This document shows, piece by piece, positions 51,552 through 60,542 of a stretch of 64,000 bases of DNA. Origin of the DNA: Marivita sp030148515 (GTDB lineage Bacteria > Pseudomonadota > Alphaproteobacteria > Rhodobacterales > Rhodobacteraceae); contig NZ_CP180351.1 in NCBI RefSeq assembly GCF_048006345.1, forward strand, positions 3,410,001-3,474,000. Reading direction: 5' to 3'. The stretch's first letter is position 1; each line of letters opens with the position of its first letter. The translations under genes and the position numbers were made by a program. The notes under the pieces were generated by a model that saw only the letters and a program-made list of their open reading frames with translations, was not told where the DNA came from and searched no databases.

Positions 51552-53969
51552 ATGGCAGACCCCGCACAGGCACCGGAAGAATACGGCGCGGATTCCATCA
51601 AGGTTCTCAAAGGCTTGGAAGCTGTCCGCAAACGTCCGGGCATGTATATCGGCGACACGGATGACGGCTCGGGCCTGCACCACATGGTGTACGAGGTCGT
51701 GGACAACGGGATTGACGAGGCTCTGGCCGGTCACGCCGACTTCGTTCAGGTGAAAATCCACGCCGACAACAGCGTTTCCGTGCGGGATAACGGGCGCGGG
51801 ATTCCCGTCGATATTCACGAAGGCGAAGGCGTGTCGGCGGCCGAGGTTATCATGACCCAGCTGCACGCTGGCGGCAAATTTGACCAGAACTCCTACAAGG
51901 TGTCCGGCGGTCTGCACGGTGTGGGTGTGTCGGTTGTGAACGCCCTGTCCGATTGGCTGGAACTGCGTGTCTGGCGCAATGGCAAGGAACATATCGCGCG
52001 CTTCGAACGCGGCGATACCGTCAAGCATCTCGAAGTTGTCGGCGACGCCAATGGCAACAAGGGAACCGAGGTACGCTTTCTTGCGTCGACCACGACCTTT
52101 TCGAACCTCGATTATGATTTCCACACGCTGGAGAAACGCCTGCGCGAACTGGCGTTCCTGAATTCCGGCGTGCGGATCATTCTTGAGGATGAACGCCCGG
52201 CCGAGTCTCTGAAGTCCGAACTGTTCTACGAGGGCGGTGTCCGGGAATTCGTGAAATACCTCGACCGCTCGAAAGCCCCGGTCATGTCCGAACCGATCTT
52301 CATGGTTGGGGACCGCGACGGAATTGGCGTCGAGGTGGCGATGTGGTGGAACGACAGCTACCACGAAACCGTGCTGCCCTTCACGAACAACATCCCACAG
52401 CGCGATGGCGGCACACATATGGCGGGCTTCCGCGGTGCGCTGACGCGGACGATCAACAACTACGCGCAATCGTCGGGCATTGCGAAAAAGGAAAAGGTCA
52501 ACTTCACCGGCGACGATGCCCGCGAAGGCCTGACCTGCGTTTTGTCTGTCAAAGTGCCGGACCCGAAATTCTCAAGCCAGACCAAGGACAAGCTGGTTTC
52601 GTCCGAAGTCCGCCCCGCCGTCGAAAGCCTTGTGAACGAAAAGCTGGCGGAATGGTTCGAGGAGAACCCGAACGATGCCAAGCGCATCGTGGGTAAGATC
52701 GTCGAGGCCGCTCTGGCCCGTGAAGCCGCGCGCAAAGCCCGCGAACTGACCCGACGCAAAACCGCGATGGACGTGAACTTCCTTGCGGGCAAGCTCAAGG
52801 ATTGTTCCGAAAAAGATCCGTCACAAACCGAACTCTTCCTCGTCGAGGGTGACAGCGCGGGGGGATCGGCTCAAACAGGCCGCGACCGCCGCACTCAGGC
52901 CATTCTGCCACTCAAGGGTAAGATCCTGAACGTCGAACGCGCGCGTTTTGACCGGATGCTGGGCAGCCAGGAAATCGGCAACCTCGTGATGGCGCTGGGA
53001 ACCGGGATCGGACGGGATGAATTCAACATCTCGAAACTGCGCTACCACAAGATCGTCATCATGACGGACGCCGATGTGGATGGCGCGCACATCCGGACGC
53101 TGCTGCTCACGTTCTTCTACCGCCAGATGCCCCAACTGATCGAAGGCGGGTATCTCTACATCGCTCAGCCGCCGCTTTACAAAGTCATGCGCGGCAAATC
53201 CGAGGTCTATCTCAAGGATCAGGCCGCGATGGAAGAATACCTGATTCAGCAAGGCACCGACGGCGCACAACTTTTGCAGGGCAATGGCGAAACCATCCTA
53301 GGCCAGGATCTTGTGCGCGTGGTCGAAGAAGCCCGGCAACTCAAACGCGTTCTGGATGCCTTCCCGACGCATTACACAAGACATATTCTTGAGCAATCCG
53401 CCATTGCTGGCGCGTTTGTTCCCGGCGCGGTTGATGCCAACCTGCAAGCGGTGGCCGACAAGGTCGCGGCGCGTCTGGACCTGATCGCACTCGAATACGA
53501 GCGCGGGTGGCAAGGACGGATCACGCAGGATCGCGGGTTCAGACTCGCCCGTATCCTGCGGGGCGTCGAAGAAGTGCGCACGCTGGACGGTCCGATGCTC
53601 CGCTCCGGCGAGGCGCGAAAGACCGGCAGCTTTACCGAAAGCCTGCAAGCAGTCTACGACAAGCCAGCACAACTGGTTCGCAAGGACCGCAAGCAGTGGA
53701 TCCACGGCCCGCTCGAACTTCTGAATGCGATCCTCGAAGAGGGTGAGAAGGGTCTGACTCTGCAGCGCTACAAGGGTCTGGGCGAAATGAACCCCGACCA
53801 GCTTTGGGAAACCACGCTGGACCCGGACGCGCGCACGCTTCTGCAGGTCAAGGTCGATGACATGACAGAGGCGGACGATCTGTTCACCAAGTTGATGGGC
53901 GATGTTGTCGAACCGCGTCGTGAGTTCATCCAACAGAACGCACTGAGCGTCGAAAACCTGGACTTCTGA
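51552..53969 (+). CDS. gyrB: DNA gyrase subunit B
   Basis: An 805-residue type II topoisomerase subunit. The GHKL ATPase part has VRKRPGMYIGDTDDGSGLHH and the GG-x-GVG lid SGGLHGVGVSVVNALS; the TOPRIM domain has EGDSAGGSAQTGRDRRTQAILPLKGKILNVE and the Mg site DADVDGAHI. The terminal QRYKGLGEMNPDQLWETT is invariant. Start 51552 follows AGGGTAAATAC; the upstream extension is not part of the family. Confidence 0.97.
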   Translation: MADPAQAPEEYGADSIKVLKGLEAVRKRPGMYIGDTDDGSGLHHMVYEVVDNGIDEALAGHADFVQVKIHADNSVSVRDNGRGIPVDIHEGEGVSAAEVIMTQLHAGGKFDQNSYKVSGGLHGVGVSVVNALSDWLELRVWRNGKEHIARFERGDTVKHLEVVGDANGNKGTEVRFLASTTTFSNLDYDFHTLEKRLRELAFLNSGVRIILEDERPAESLKSELFYEGGVREFVKYLDRSKAPVMSEPIFMVGDRDGIGVEVAMWWNDSYHETVLPFTNNIPQRDGGTHMAGFRGALTRTINNYAQSSGIAKKEKVNFTGDDAREGLTCVLSVKVPDPKFSSQTKDKLVSSEVRPAVESLVNEKLAEWFEENPNDAKRIVGKIVEAALAREAARKARELTRRKTAMDVNFLAGKLKDCSEKDPSQTELFLVEGDSAGGSAQTGRDRRTQAILPLKGKILNVERARFDRMLGSQEIGNLVMALGTGIGRDEFNISKLRYHKIVIMTDADVDGAHIRTLLLTFFYRQMPQLIEGGYLYIAQPPLYKVMRGKSEVYLKDQAAMEEYLIQQGTDGAQLLQGNGETILGQDLVRVVEEARQLKRVLDAFPTHYTRHILEQSAIAGAFVPGAVDANLQAVADKVAARLDLIALEYERGWQGRITQDRGFRLARILRGVEEVRTLDGPMLRSGEARKTGSFTESLQAVYDKPAQLVRKDRKQWIHGPLELLNAILEEGEKGLTLQRYKGLGEMNPDQLWETTLDPDARTLLQVKVDDMTEADDLFTKLMGDVVEPRREFIQQNALSVENLDF

Positions 53970-53976
53970 GAGATTT

Positions 53977-54021
53977 CGGATTGGCTTTGCCAATCCGACT
54001 GGCTGGGGGCTCTGCCCCCAG
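53977..54021. repeat. double hairpin, Rhodobacteraceae-type intergenic repeat
   Basis: The first perfect stem, CGGATTGGC / GCCAATCCG with loop TTT (53977-53997), begins 8 bases after the gyrB stop. The second, CTGGGGGC / GCCCCCAG with loop TCT (54003-54021), follows directly, then ACCCCCGAAGTATTTT. I recall GGGGGCTCTGCCCCC-type elements recurring between genes in this family; they may act as terminators. Confidence 0.7.
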
Positions 54022-54130
54022 ACCCCCGAAGTATTTTGTAACCAGAGAAGACACTAACCGTCAGCACTGGTCGTCCGGGGCAAGTGCTTCTAATGTCCGA
54101 ATACTTGTCACGTAGGGAGAGCGAGACACC

Positions 54131-55360
54131 ATGGACCTGGGAATGACGGATCGCGTGCGTGCGCTTGTGACTCAAGTGCGCGAGATGGTGGACACCGAGA
54201 TCGCGCCGCTGGATCATGAGTTTCATGCAGAGGTCGGCAAGCACGCTTCAGGCGACCGTTTTCAGCATACCGACCGACAGCTTGAGATCCTGAATCGACT
54301 CAAGAACAAGGCGAAAGAGCGCGGGCTGTGGAACTTCTGGCTCACCGACAGCGACAAGGGTCACGGGCTGACCACGGTTGAATATGCCTATCTGGCTGAA
54401 GAGATGGGCAAGGTTCACCTTGCTGCCGAAGTGTTCAACTGCTCGGCCCCCGATACCGGCAACATGGAAGTGTTGGAACGTTACGGCGACCAATGGATGA
54501 AGGATCGCTGGCTGACGCGGTTGCTCGACGGTGAAATCCGGTCGGCCTATGTGATGACCGAACCCGACGTGGCCTCTTCCGATGCTGCTCAGCTTGCATT
54601 CGAAGCAAAGCGCGACGGCGGTGACTGGGTCCTGAACGGCGAAAAATACTGGATCTCTGGCGCAGGGGACCCGCGCTGCGGGTTATACATCCTCATGGCC
54701 TGCACCGCTCCCGATGCGGCCAAACACAACCGACACACGATGTTCGTGATGGACCCCGACATTCCGGGCATCGAGGTGCTGCGCCCGATGCATGTGTTTG
54801 GACAGGACGACGCGCCGCATGGCCACATGCATCTGCGGTTCACGGATGTCCGCGTGCCTGCCAGGAATATCGTACTGGGCGAAGGGCGCGGGTTCGAAGT
54901 GGCGCAAGGGCGACTTGGACCGGGGCGCATTCACCATTGCATGCGGTCCATCGGGCTGGCCGAAAAAGCGCTGGAACTGATGTGTCGGCGCGGGCTGCAC
55001 CGCGAAGCGTTTGGCAAGCCACTGGTCGAACTGGGGGCCAATTACGACATCATCGCCAACGCGCGGATGGAGATTGAACAGGCGCGGTTGCTCTGCCTCA
55101 AGGCGGCGTGGATGATGGACACCCAAGGGACGCGCGCGGCACAACCGTGGATCAGCCAGATCAAGGTGGTGGCCCCGCTCGTGTCGCTCAAGGTGGTGGA
55201 CGAGGCGATGCAGCTTTATGGCGGCACCGGCATCAGCCAGGACACGCCGCTCTGGCGGATGTGGACGCATCTGCGCACGCTTCGGTTCGCCGATGGTCCC
55301 GACGCCGTGCATCGCCGTCAGGTCGCCCGCGCCGAGCTGCGCAAATACACCAACGGATGA
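54131..55360 (+). CDS. acyl-CoA dehydrogenase (ACAD10/11-like)
   Basis: A 409-residue FAD flavoenzyme. The N-terminal helical domain is followed by AYVMTEPDVASSDAAQL (FAD/substrate loop), WVLNGEKYWISGAGDPRC, and the C-terminal QLYGGTGISQDTPLWRMWTHLRTLRFADGPDAVHRRQVAR, matching ACAD10/11-like dehydrogenases. The catalytic Glu is not obvious in the usual position. Its stop overlaps the start of the kinase-like gene (ATGA), so the two proteins are made together. Confidence 0.9.
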   Translation: MDLGMTDRVRALVTQVREMVDTEIAPLDHEFHAEVGKHASGDRFQHTDRQLEILNRLKNKAKERGLWNFWLTDSDKGHGLTTVEYAYLAEEMGKVHLAAEVFNCSAPDTGNMEVLERYGDQWMKDRWLTRLLDGEIRSAYVMTEPDVASSDAAQLAFEAKRDGGDWVLNGEKYWISGAGDPRCGLYILMACTAPDAAKHNRHTMFVMDPDIPGIEVLRPMHVFGQDDAPHGHMHLRFTDVRVPARNIVLGEGRGFEVAQGRLGPGRIHHCMRSIGLAEKALELMCRRGLHREAFGKPLVELGANYDIIANARMEIEQARLLCLKAAWMMDTQGTRAAQPWISQIKVVAPLVSLKVVDEAMQLYGGTGISQDTPLWRMWTHLRTLRFADGPDAVHRRQVARAELRKYTNG

Positions 55361-56379
55361 GCGCGCTTTTCGACATCGACGCTGTAGAGACTTGGATGGC
55401 GGCGCATGTCCCCGGCTTTCGCGGGCCCATCTTGGTTGAGAAATTCGCAACCGGTCAGTCGAACCCGACGTTCAAGCTGACCGCAGCGTCGGGGGCTTAT
55501 GTGCTGCGACGCAAACCGCCGGGGCAGCTTTTGAAATCAGCCCATGCAGTCGACCGCGAATTCCGGGTCCAGAGCGCCTTGGCAGGGACCGACGTGCCCG
55601 TCGCGCGGATGCACGCGCTGTGCGAAGACGAGTCGGTGATCGGGTCGATGTTCTATGTCATGGATCTTGTTCAGGGTCGCAGCTTTGTTGATCCACGCCT
55701 TCCAGATGTCTCGGCCCCGGACAGATCGGCGATCTTTGACGATATGAACCGCGTTTTGGCAGCGATCCATTCGGTCGATCTGTCCGCAACCGGGTTGAAC
55801 GACTACGGCCCTCACAGCAATTACTACCAGAGACAGATTGATCGCTGGACGAAGCAATACCGCGCCACCGAGACCGAGGCGTTGCCGGAGATGGACGCGC
55901 TGATCCAATGGCTTGCAGACAACCTGCCCGAGGATGACGGTCGCGTGACGCTGGTGCATGGGGATTACCGCATTGATAACCTGCTGTTCGCACCGGATCG
56001 CCCTACATGTGTCGCGGTCCTTGATTGGGAGTTGTCCACACTTGGCCATCCATACGCAGATCTGGCCGCTGTCATCATGCAGTGGGGCTTGCCGCCCGGC
56101 GATGTGGGACGTGGACTTGCCGGTGTCGATCGCATTCAGCTGGGCATTCCCGAGGATCACGTTTTCGTCGAGGCGTATTGTCGGCGCATGGGCCTGCCGG
56201 GGATCGACCGGTTCGGCTTCTACCTGGCTTTCACCTATTTCCGGATGGCTGCGATCCTTCAGGGGGTGAAACGCCGTGCGCTCGATGGCAATGCATCGAA
56301 CCCGGAAAAGGCGCTTGAGCTTGGCGCCTATGTGCCAGCCTTTGCCAAGGGTGGGCTTAAGGCGGCCAAAACCGTCTGA
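55357..56379 (+). CDS. aminoglycoside-phosphotransferase-fold kinase (ACAD10/11 N-domain-like)
   Basis: A 340-residue kinase. The N-lobe starts with FATGQSNPTFKLTAASGAYVLRRKPPG, the catalytic loop is LVHGDYRIDNLLF (HGDxxxxN) and the metal-binding motif is VLDWELSTLGHPYADLA. It resembles the kinase domain that is fused to the dehydrogenase in animal ACAD10/11, and by analogy would phosphorylate 4-hydroxyacyl-CoA. It is not expected to modify antibiotics. Translation is coupled to the upstream acyl-CoA dehydrogenase. Confidence 0.9.
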   Translation: MSALFDIDAVETWMAAHVPGFRGPILVEKFATGQSNPTFKLTAASGAYVLRRKPPGQLLKSAHAVDREFRVQSALAGTDVPVARMHALCEDESVIGSMFYVMDLVQGRSFVDPRLPDVSAPDRSAIFDDMNRVLAAIHSVDLSATGLNDYGPHSNYYQRQIDRWTKQYRATETEALPEMDALIQWLADNLPEDDGRVTLVHGDYRIDNLLFAPDRPTCVAVLDWELSTLGHPYADLAAVIMQWGLPPGDVGRGLAGVDRIQLGIPEDHVFVEAYCRRMGLPGIDRFGFYLAFTYFRMAAILQGVKRRALDGNASNPEKALELGAYVPAFAKGGLKAAKTV

Positions 56380-56399
56380 AACGCGGATGTCTTGGATAC

Positions 56400-56476
56400 T
56401 GGTCGGGCTGAGAGGATTCGAACCTCCGACCCCCTGCTCCCGAAGCAGGTGCGCTACCAGGCTGCGCTACAGCCCG
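56400..56476 (-). tRNA. tRNA-Pro(CGG)
   Basis: The 77-base minus-strand gene has acceptor CGGGCTG/CAGCCCG, D-arm GCGCAGCCTGGTAGCGC, anticodon arm CCTGC-TTCGGGA-GCAGG with anticodon CGG (56442-56440), T-arm GGAGGTTCGAATCCTC and encoded CCA. Confidence 0.95.
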
Positions 56477-56562
56477 ACCGTGCAGGGGGAACTACTGCCC
56501 GCGTGTAGATTTGACAAGCCTTGATTTGGCAAAACCGCATGTGATTTTTGCGGAATGCGACC

Positions 56563-57543
56563 CTAGTCGCGACCACCCGAGCTCATAGGCTCATCCCGGT
56601 AGCGACCGGAACGCATCATGTCGCTCAGACGGGGCATGGATGGCGTGGCAAACCGCGTGCGCGTCCGCAGAACCGGCGTTGTTTTCGACGTTCCGCCTTT
56701 GCTTTCGCGGAACACGATGTAGATGCCTGACGCGATGATGATCGTGGCACCTGCTGCAGTGTAGGCATCCGTTGTTTCGCCGAAAAACAGCAGGCCGAAT
56801 CCGGTCGCCCAAAGGATCTGGGAATATTGCATCGGTGCGACAATGGCCGCTTCACCCGTCCGATAGGCAGAGATGATGATACGTCCAGCAATCCAGGCCA
56901 TGATGGAAATCACCGCGAGCATGCCCAGATGTTCGATCGGCATCGGCTTATACACAAAAGCCAACGCAAGGCCTGTCACAACGAAGTTGGCAACCATCGG
57001 GTAGAGGAGCATCACGACAGTCCGCTCTTCCGCTCCGATCTTGCGGACGACGATCGACGCGAAGGCACCGCCAAAGGCCGCAAGGATCGCTGCTGCATGA
57101 CCAAGTGTCAGCTCGGTCGATCCGGGACGGAGCACGACCATAACGCCGATCAGACCGACGATCACCGCCATCCAGCGCCGCAACCGCACCGTTTCGCCAA
57201 GTATCGGGATCGACAGGACCGTGATGATGAGTGGGGTCGCAAAGAGAATCGCATAGGTCTGCGTCAGCGGCAGGACCGAGAACGCGTAAAAAGCCGAGAT
57301 TCCCGTGATGACGGCAGCTACTGTGCGCACAGCCATCCACCAGGGATGCACCGGGACTAGTGTGCCCGGAGTGGCATCGCGCATCAGCATGAGAGTGGCG
57401 AGAGGGAAGCTCAGTAGGACGCTGAAGAACACGATCTGGATCGGCGAATAGGTCGCCCCAAGGATCTTGATGAACACGTCATGCGTCGAATAGAGCCCAA
57501 AGGCGACTAGGGCCAGCAATGCGCCTTTGACGTTCGAAGACAT
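56563..57543 (-). CDS. DMT-family (EamA) transporter
   Basis: A 326-residue inner-membrane protein with ten hydrophobic helices arranged as two EamA repeats (ALVAFGLYSTHDVFIKILGA in the first and GHAAAILAAFGGAFASIVVRKIG in the second). The C-terminal tail of ~45 residues is Arg/Ser/Thr-rich. The gene starts 18 bases after the leuB stop and is probably co-transcribed. Substrate unknown; amino-acid or metabolite export is common in the family. Confidence 0.88.
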   Translation of the reverse strand: MSSNVKGALLALVAFGLYSTHDVFIKILGATYSPIQIVFFSVLLSFPLATLMLMRDATPGTLVPVHPWWMAVRTVAAVITGISAFYAFSVLPLTQTYAILFATPLIITVLSIPILGETVRLRRWMAVIVGLIGVMVVLRPGSTELTLGHAAAILAAFGGAFASIVVRKIGAEERTVVMLLYPMVANFVVTGLALAFVYKPMPIEHLGMLAVISIMAWIAGRIIISAYRTGEAAIVAPMQYSQILWATGFGLLFFGETTDAYTAAGATIIIASGIYIVFRESKGGTSKTTPVLRTRTRFATPSMPRLSDMMRSGRYRDEPMSSGGRD

Positions 57544-57561
57544 AGCTGGCCCTTTCTTTGG

Positions 57562-58668
57562 TTAGAGACTCGCGTCAAGTGCCGCGATGATGGCATCACC
57601 CATTTCAGTGGTGGACATGGGCGAGCCGCCTTCCGGCCCCATCAGGTCCGCCGTCCGCGCGCCGTTGGCAAGAACAGTCTCGATTGCGGCTTCAAGTCGG
57701 GCCGCTTCTTCACCCTGATCGAAGGAATAGCGCAGGGCCATGGCAAAGCTCAGGATACAGGCGATCGGGTTTGCCTTGCCCTGACCGGCGATATCCGGCG
57801 CAGACCCGTGTACCGGTTCATAGAGCGCCTTCGGACGACCATTGGCCATCGGAGAGCCAAGGCTGGCCGAAGGCAGCATGCCAAGGCTTCCGGTCAGCAT
57901 CGCGGCGGCGTCGGACAGCAGATCGCCGAACAGGTTGTCGGTCACGATCACGTCGAACTGCTTGGGCCAGCGGCACAGCTGCATTGCGCCTGCGTCGGCG
58001 TACATGTGCGACAGCTCGACGTCCGGGTAATCCTCGTCGTGCACTTTCTGCACGACTTCCCGCCACAGGATGCCCGACTCCATGACGTTGGCCTTTTCCA
58101 TGGAACAGACCTTGTTGTTCCGGCGGCGTGCCAATTCGAACGCCGAACGGGCCACGCGGTCAATCTCGCTCTCGGTATAGCGCTGGGTGTTGATGCCGAC
58201 GCGCTCATTGCCCTCTTCAAAGATACCACGCGGCTCGCCGAAGTAGATTCCAGAGGTCAGTTCGCGCACGATCATGATGTCGAGACCCGCGACAACGTCC
58301 TTCTTCAAAGACGAAAAGTCGGCAAGGGCGTCGAAACACTGCGCCGGGCGGAGGTTTGCGAAAAGATCCATTTCCTTGCGCAAACGCAGAAGACCGCGTT
58401 CCGGTTTCACACTGAAATCGAGATTGTCGTATTTCGGGCCACCGACAGCGCCCAACAGCACCGCATCGACCTCTTGGGCTTTGGCCATCGTGTCATCATG
58501 AAGCGGTGTTCCATGCTTGTCATAGGCGGCACCACCAACAAGGTCTTCGCTCACATCGAAGGTCAGGTCGCGCTTGGCACCGTACCAGTCAATAACCTTA
58601 CGCACCTCGGCCATCACCTCGGGGCCAATCCCGTCGCCGGGCAATATCAAAAGCGAAGCGTTGCTCAT
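57562..58668 (-). CDS. leuB: 3-isopropylmalate dehydrogenase
   Basis: A 368-residue NAD-dependent enzyme of leucine synthesis. ASLLILPGDGIGPEVMAEVRKVIDW opens the protein; ELTSGIYFGEPRG, NKVCSMEKANVMESGILWREVV and the metal-site DVIVTDNLFGDLLSDAAAMLTGSLGMLPSASLG are family hallmarks. The tandem ATG at 58671/58668 leaves the start uncertain by one codon. Confidence 0.97.
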   Translation of the reverse strand: MSNASLLILPGDGIGPEVMAEVRKVIDWYGAKRDLTFDVSEDLVGGAAYDKHGTPLHDDTMAKAQEVDAVLLGAVGGPKYDNLDFSVKPERGLLRLRKEMDLFANLRPAQCFDALADFSSLKKDVVAGLDIMIVRELTSGIYFGEPRGIFEEGNERVGINTQRYTESEIDRVARSAFELARRRNNKVCSMEKANVMESGILWREVVQKVHDEDYPDVELSHMYADAGAMQLCRWPKQFDVIVTDNLFGDLLSDAAAMLTGSLGMLPSASLGSPMANGRPKALYEPVHGSAPDIAGQGKANPIACILSFAMALRYSFDQGEEAARLEAAIETVLANGARTADLMGPEGGSPMSTTEMGDAIIAALDASL

Positions 58669-58725
58669 CATGGGTTCCTTTGATCAACAGGTTTGCCCAT
58701 CGCGTAGACCCGCAAGCTCAAAGGG

Positions 58726-59706
58726 TCAAGGCAGGGTCGTATCAGGCAGGGTCAAGTCGACCGTTATCAGGCTGTGCTGCTCATCTCCGCGCACGGGCCA
58801 GACCCGCGAAGCCCTGATCCCGAACTCCGAAGATGGAAGAACATAGGACACCCGCATTGGACCGGGCTTCTGCCAATGGGCCGTGATCTGGCCGGGCAGC
58901 GGATCCGTAAGGCGATCAAGTGCGAGAAACGCTGCCATGGCGTCGCGATAGCCATCCCCACGATCGGGATCGAGATTGGTGTTGGCCATGAACACAAACG
59001 GTCCGTCCAAGTCTGCAATGATGGCTTCCCAAAGCCGCAACTCATCGCGGTTGCGCCGCCCGTTGCGATCCTCTGGCCCATCAAACACCGGTGGTCCGGC
59101 GTGCCCGACCAACAGCGATACGGAAGCGCTGCCTGCATCGCTGGACAGAAACACCGGGACAACCCAATGTCCCCCACTGGACAAACGTTGGTCGTCGCGG
59201 CCCGCGTCGGCATCGGTCATCAAGGTTCCTGGAAAGTCGCGCCAAAGAACATCGTTGAAAGATTGCAAACCGCCTGTATCCAACGGCAACCGGGACAGCA
59301 CAGCAAGCGCTTCTTGCCCGGGAAACCGACCAAACGCCTGTGCATCCTCGGCCTCGCCCAATCGACCATCACCATCCACGTCGTACGGGGTTGGAATGCC
59401 TGCATTGGACCGAAGCGCCTGCACATGGATATGCCCGCCATCCACAAGATCTGCGAAAGCGCGCAGAGTTGTGCCACTGCCATCGTAGTCGAACCGCGTG
59501 AGGACGATGATATCGGCATCCGCATCCGACAGGGCATCTGCGGCCGCGACCAGTGCTGCGTCCTGCTTTAGCAGGTCGCGCAACAGCACTCCCGGCCCGT
59601 CGCGTGTCAATGGCGCGTGCCACAAGGCAACACGCAAGTCCTGCGCAATCAGCCCGGATGCTGAAAACCAAAGCGCCGCAATCGCGAAAATCAGACCAGC
59701 TGCAAT
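58726..59706 (-). CDS. endonuclease/exonuclease/phosphatase family protein, secreted
   Basis: About 326 residues: a signal-like hydrophobic start (GLIFAIAALWFSASGLIA) and an EEP-like fold with ADIIVLTRFDYDG, FVFMANTNLDPDRGDGYRDAM (the metal Asn-x-Asp region) and a SYVLPSSEFG end. It also holds an EF-hand-like DVDGDGRLGEAED. No ATG, GTG or TTG suits the start: the signal begins after the upstream gene's stop region, where only ATT (59706, with AGGAAGA upstream) or CTG (59694) is in frame; GTGs at 59817 or 59811 would add an unrelated N terminus. It precedes leuB by 57 bases. Confidence 0.75.
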   Translation of the reverse strand: MAAGLIFAIAALWFSASGLIAQDLRVALWHAPLTRDGPGVLLRDLLKQDAALVAAADALSDADADIIVLTRFDYDGSGTTLRAFADLVDGGHIHVQALRSNAGIPTPYDVDGDGRLGEAEDAQAFGRFPGQEALAVLSRLPLDTGGLQSFNDVLWRDFPGTLMTDADAGRDDQRLSSGGHWVVPVFLSSDAGSASVSLLVGHAGPPVFDGPEDRNGRRNRDELRLWEAIIADLDGPFVFMANTNLDPDRGDGYRDAMAAFLALDRLTDPLPGQITAHWQKPGPMRVSYVLPSSEFGIRASRVWPVRGDEQHSLITVDLTLPDTTLP

Positions 59707-60527
59707 TCGTCTTCCTGCGCATAGGCGCGGCGGCGTTTTTCCTCGATCAGGGCGGCCACCCGGAACAGGGCGATCCCCCGCATCATCAAGGTCAGTGGTA
59801 GAAACGCCCACGCGCACAGCACCCAGATCATGATCTCTGGCAAAGCCAACATCGAGGCATCGAACGCGCCGATCCACAACCGCAGCAAGGCCGGGATCAG
59901 GAATGGCAGCAAAAACCCTAACGCGAGGTTAAAATGCGCGTCCCGCTTCAGTCGGAACAGCACATCGCGCCCAGACGTCGGATCGAAAAGCGGCAGGTTG
60001 ATCCAGAAATTGAACGCCATTTTGCGGATCGGCCAGAAGATGAACCGCGCATGCACCCAGAAGAGAAACAGCGCGATGATCGCCACAGCCATCAACAAGC
60101 TGGCAATCCGCGTGGCAGACGCCACGTCGAACCAGACAGGCAGATCCGCAAACGCAATCGACATGAGTCGCACCGGCGAATAGGGAAAATCCAAAACAGA
60201 CGCCGCGCCAGATGCAAGATTTTCGAGCAATGTCGGCGGCAAGGCGGGATCGAGCGTTTCGGACGCCATCAAAAGCGCGGCAAACCAGACGCAGAAAAAC
60301 AGCGCCAAGAACCGCAGCCGGTTGAAGGGAGGCGCGTTCCGGAACTCAAGAAAGGTGGGATATTCGCTCGAATATTCGGCAAAGGTGACGACGGCAGCCA
60401 CCAGCGCCACAAGCGCTGCCATCTGGGCTGCATCGCTGGAGGTTCCGGGCAACACCAATGACGGTATCACCACAAGGAACGCCATCAACAGCGCACGCAC
60501 AGCTGATCCTATGATCCGCTTGACCAC
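59691..60527 (-). CDS. conserved membrane protein of unknown function
   Basis: A 278-residue protein with about six hydrophobic segments (AVRALLMAFLVVIPSLVL; MAALVALVAAVVTFA; LRFLALFFCVWFAALLMA; IASLLMAVAIIALFLFWVHARFI; LGFLLPFLIPALLRLW; EIMIWVLCAWAFLPLTLMM). I do not recognise a functional family; similar genes accompany leucine genes in Rhodobacteraceae. GTG at 60527 is favoured, with AAGGGA upstream, over TTG at 60542. Its end overlaps the secreted phosphatase-fold gene. Confidence 0.75.
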   Translation of the reverse strand: MVKRIIGSAVRALLMAFLVVIPSLVLPGTSSDAAQMAALVALVAAVVTFAEYSSEYPTFLEFRNAPPFNRLRFLALFFCVWFAALLMASETLDPALPPTLLENLASGAASVLDFPYSPVRLMSIAFADLPVWFDVASATRIASLLMAVAIIALFLFWVHARFIFWPIRKMAFNFWINLPLFDPTSGRDVLFRLKRDAHFNLALGFLLPFLIPALLRLWIGAFDASMLALPEIMIWVLCAWAFLPLTLMMRGIALFRVAALIEEKRRRAYAQEDELQLV

Positions 60528-60542
60528 TCTGGTTCCCTTCAA

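Noticed and set aside
55357..56379. Aminoglycoside resistance kinase
   Set aside because: The fold is APH-like, but overlap with an ACAD10/11-type dehydrogenase indicates metabolic function.
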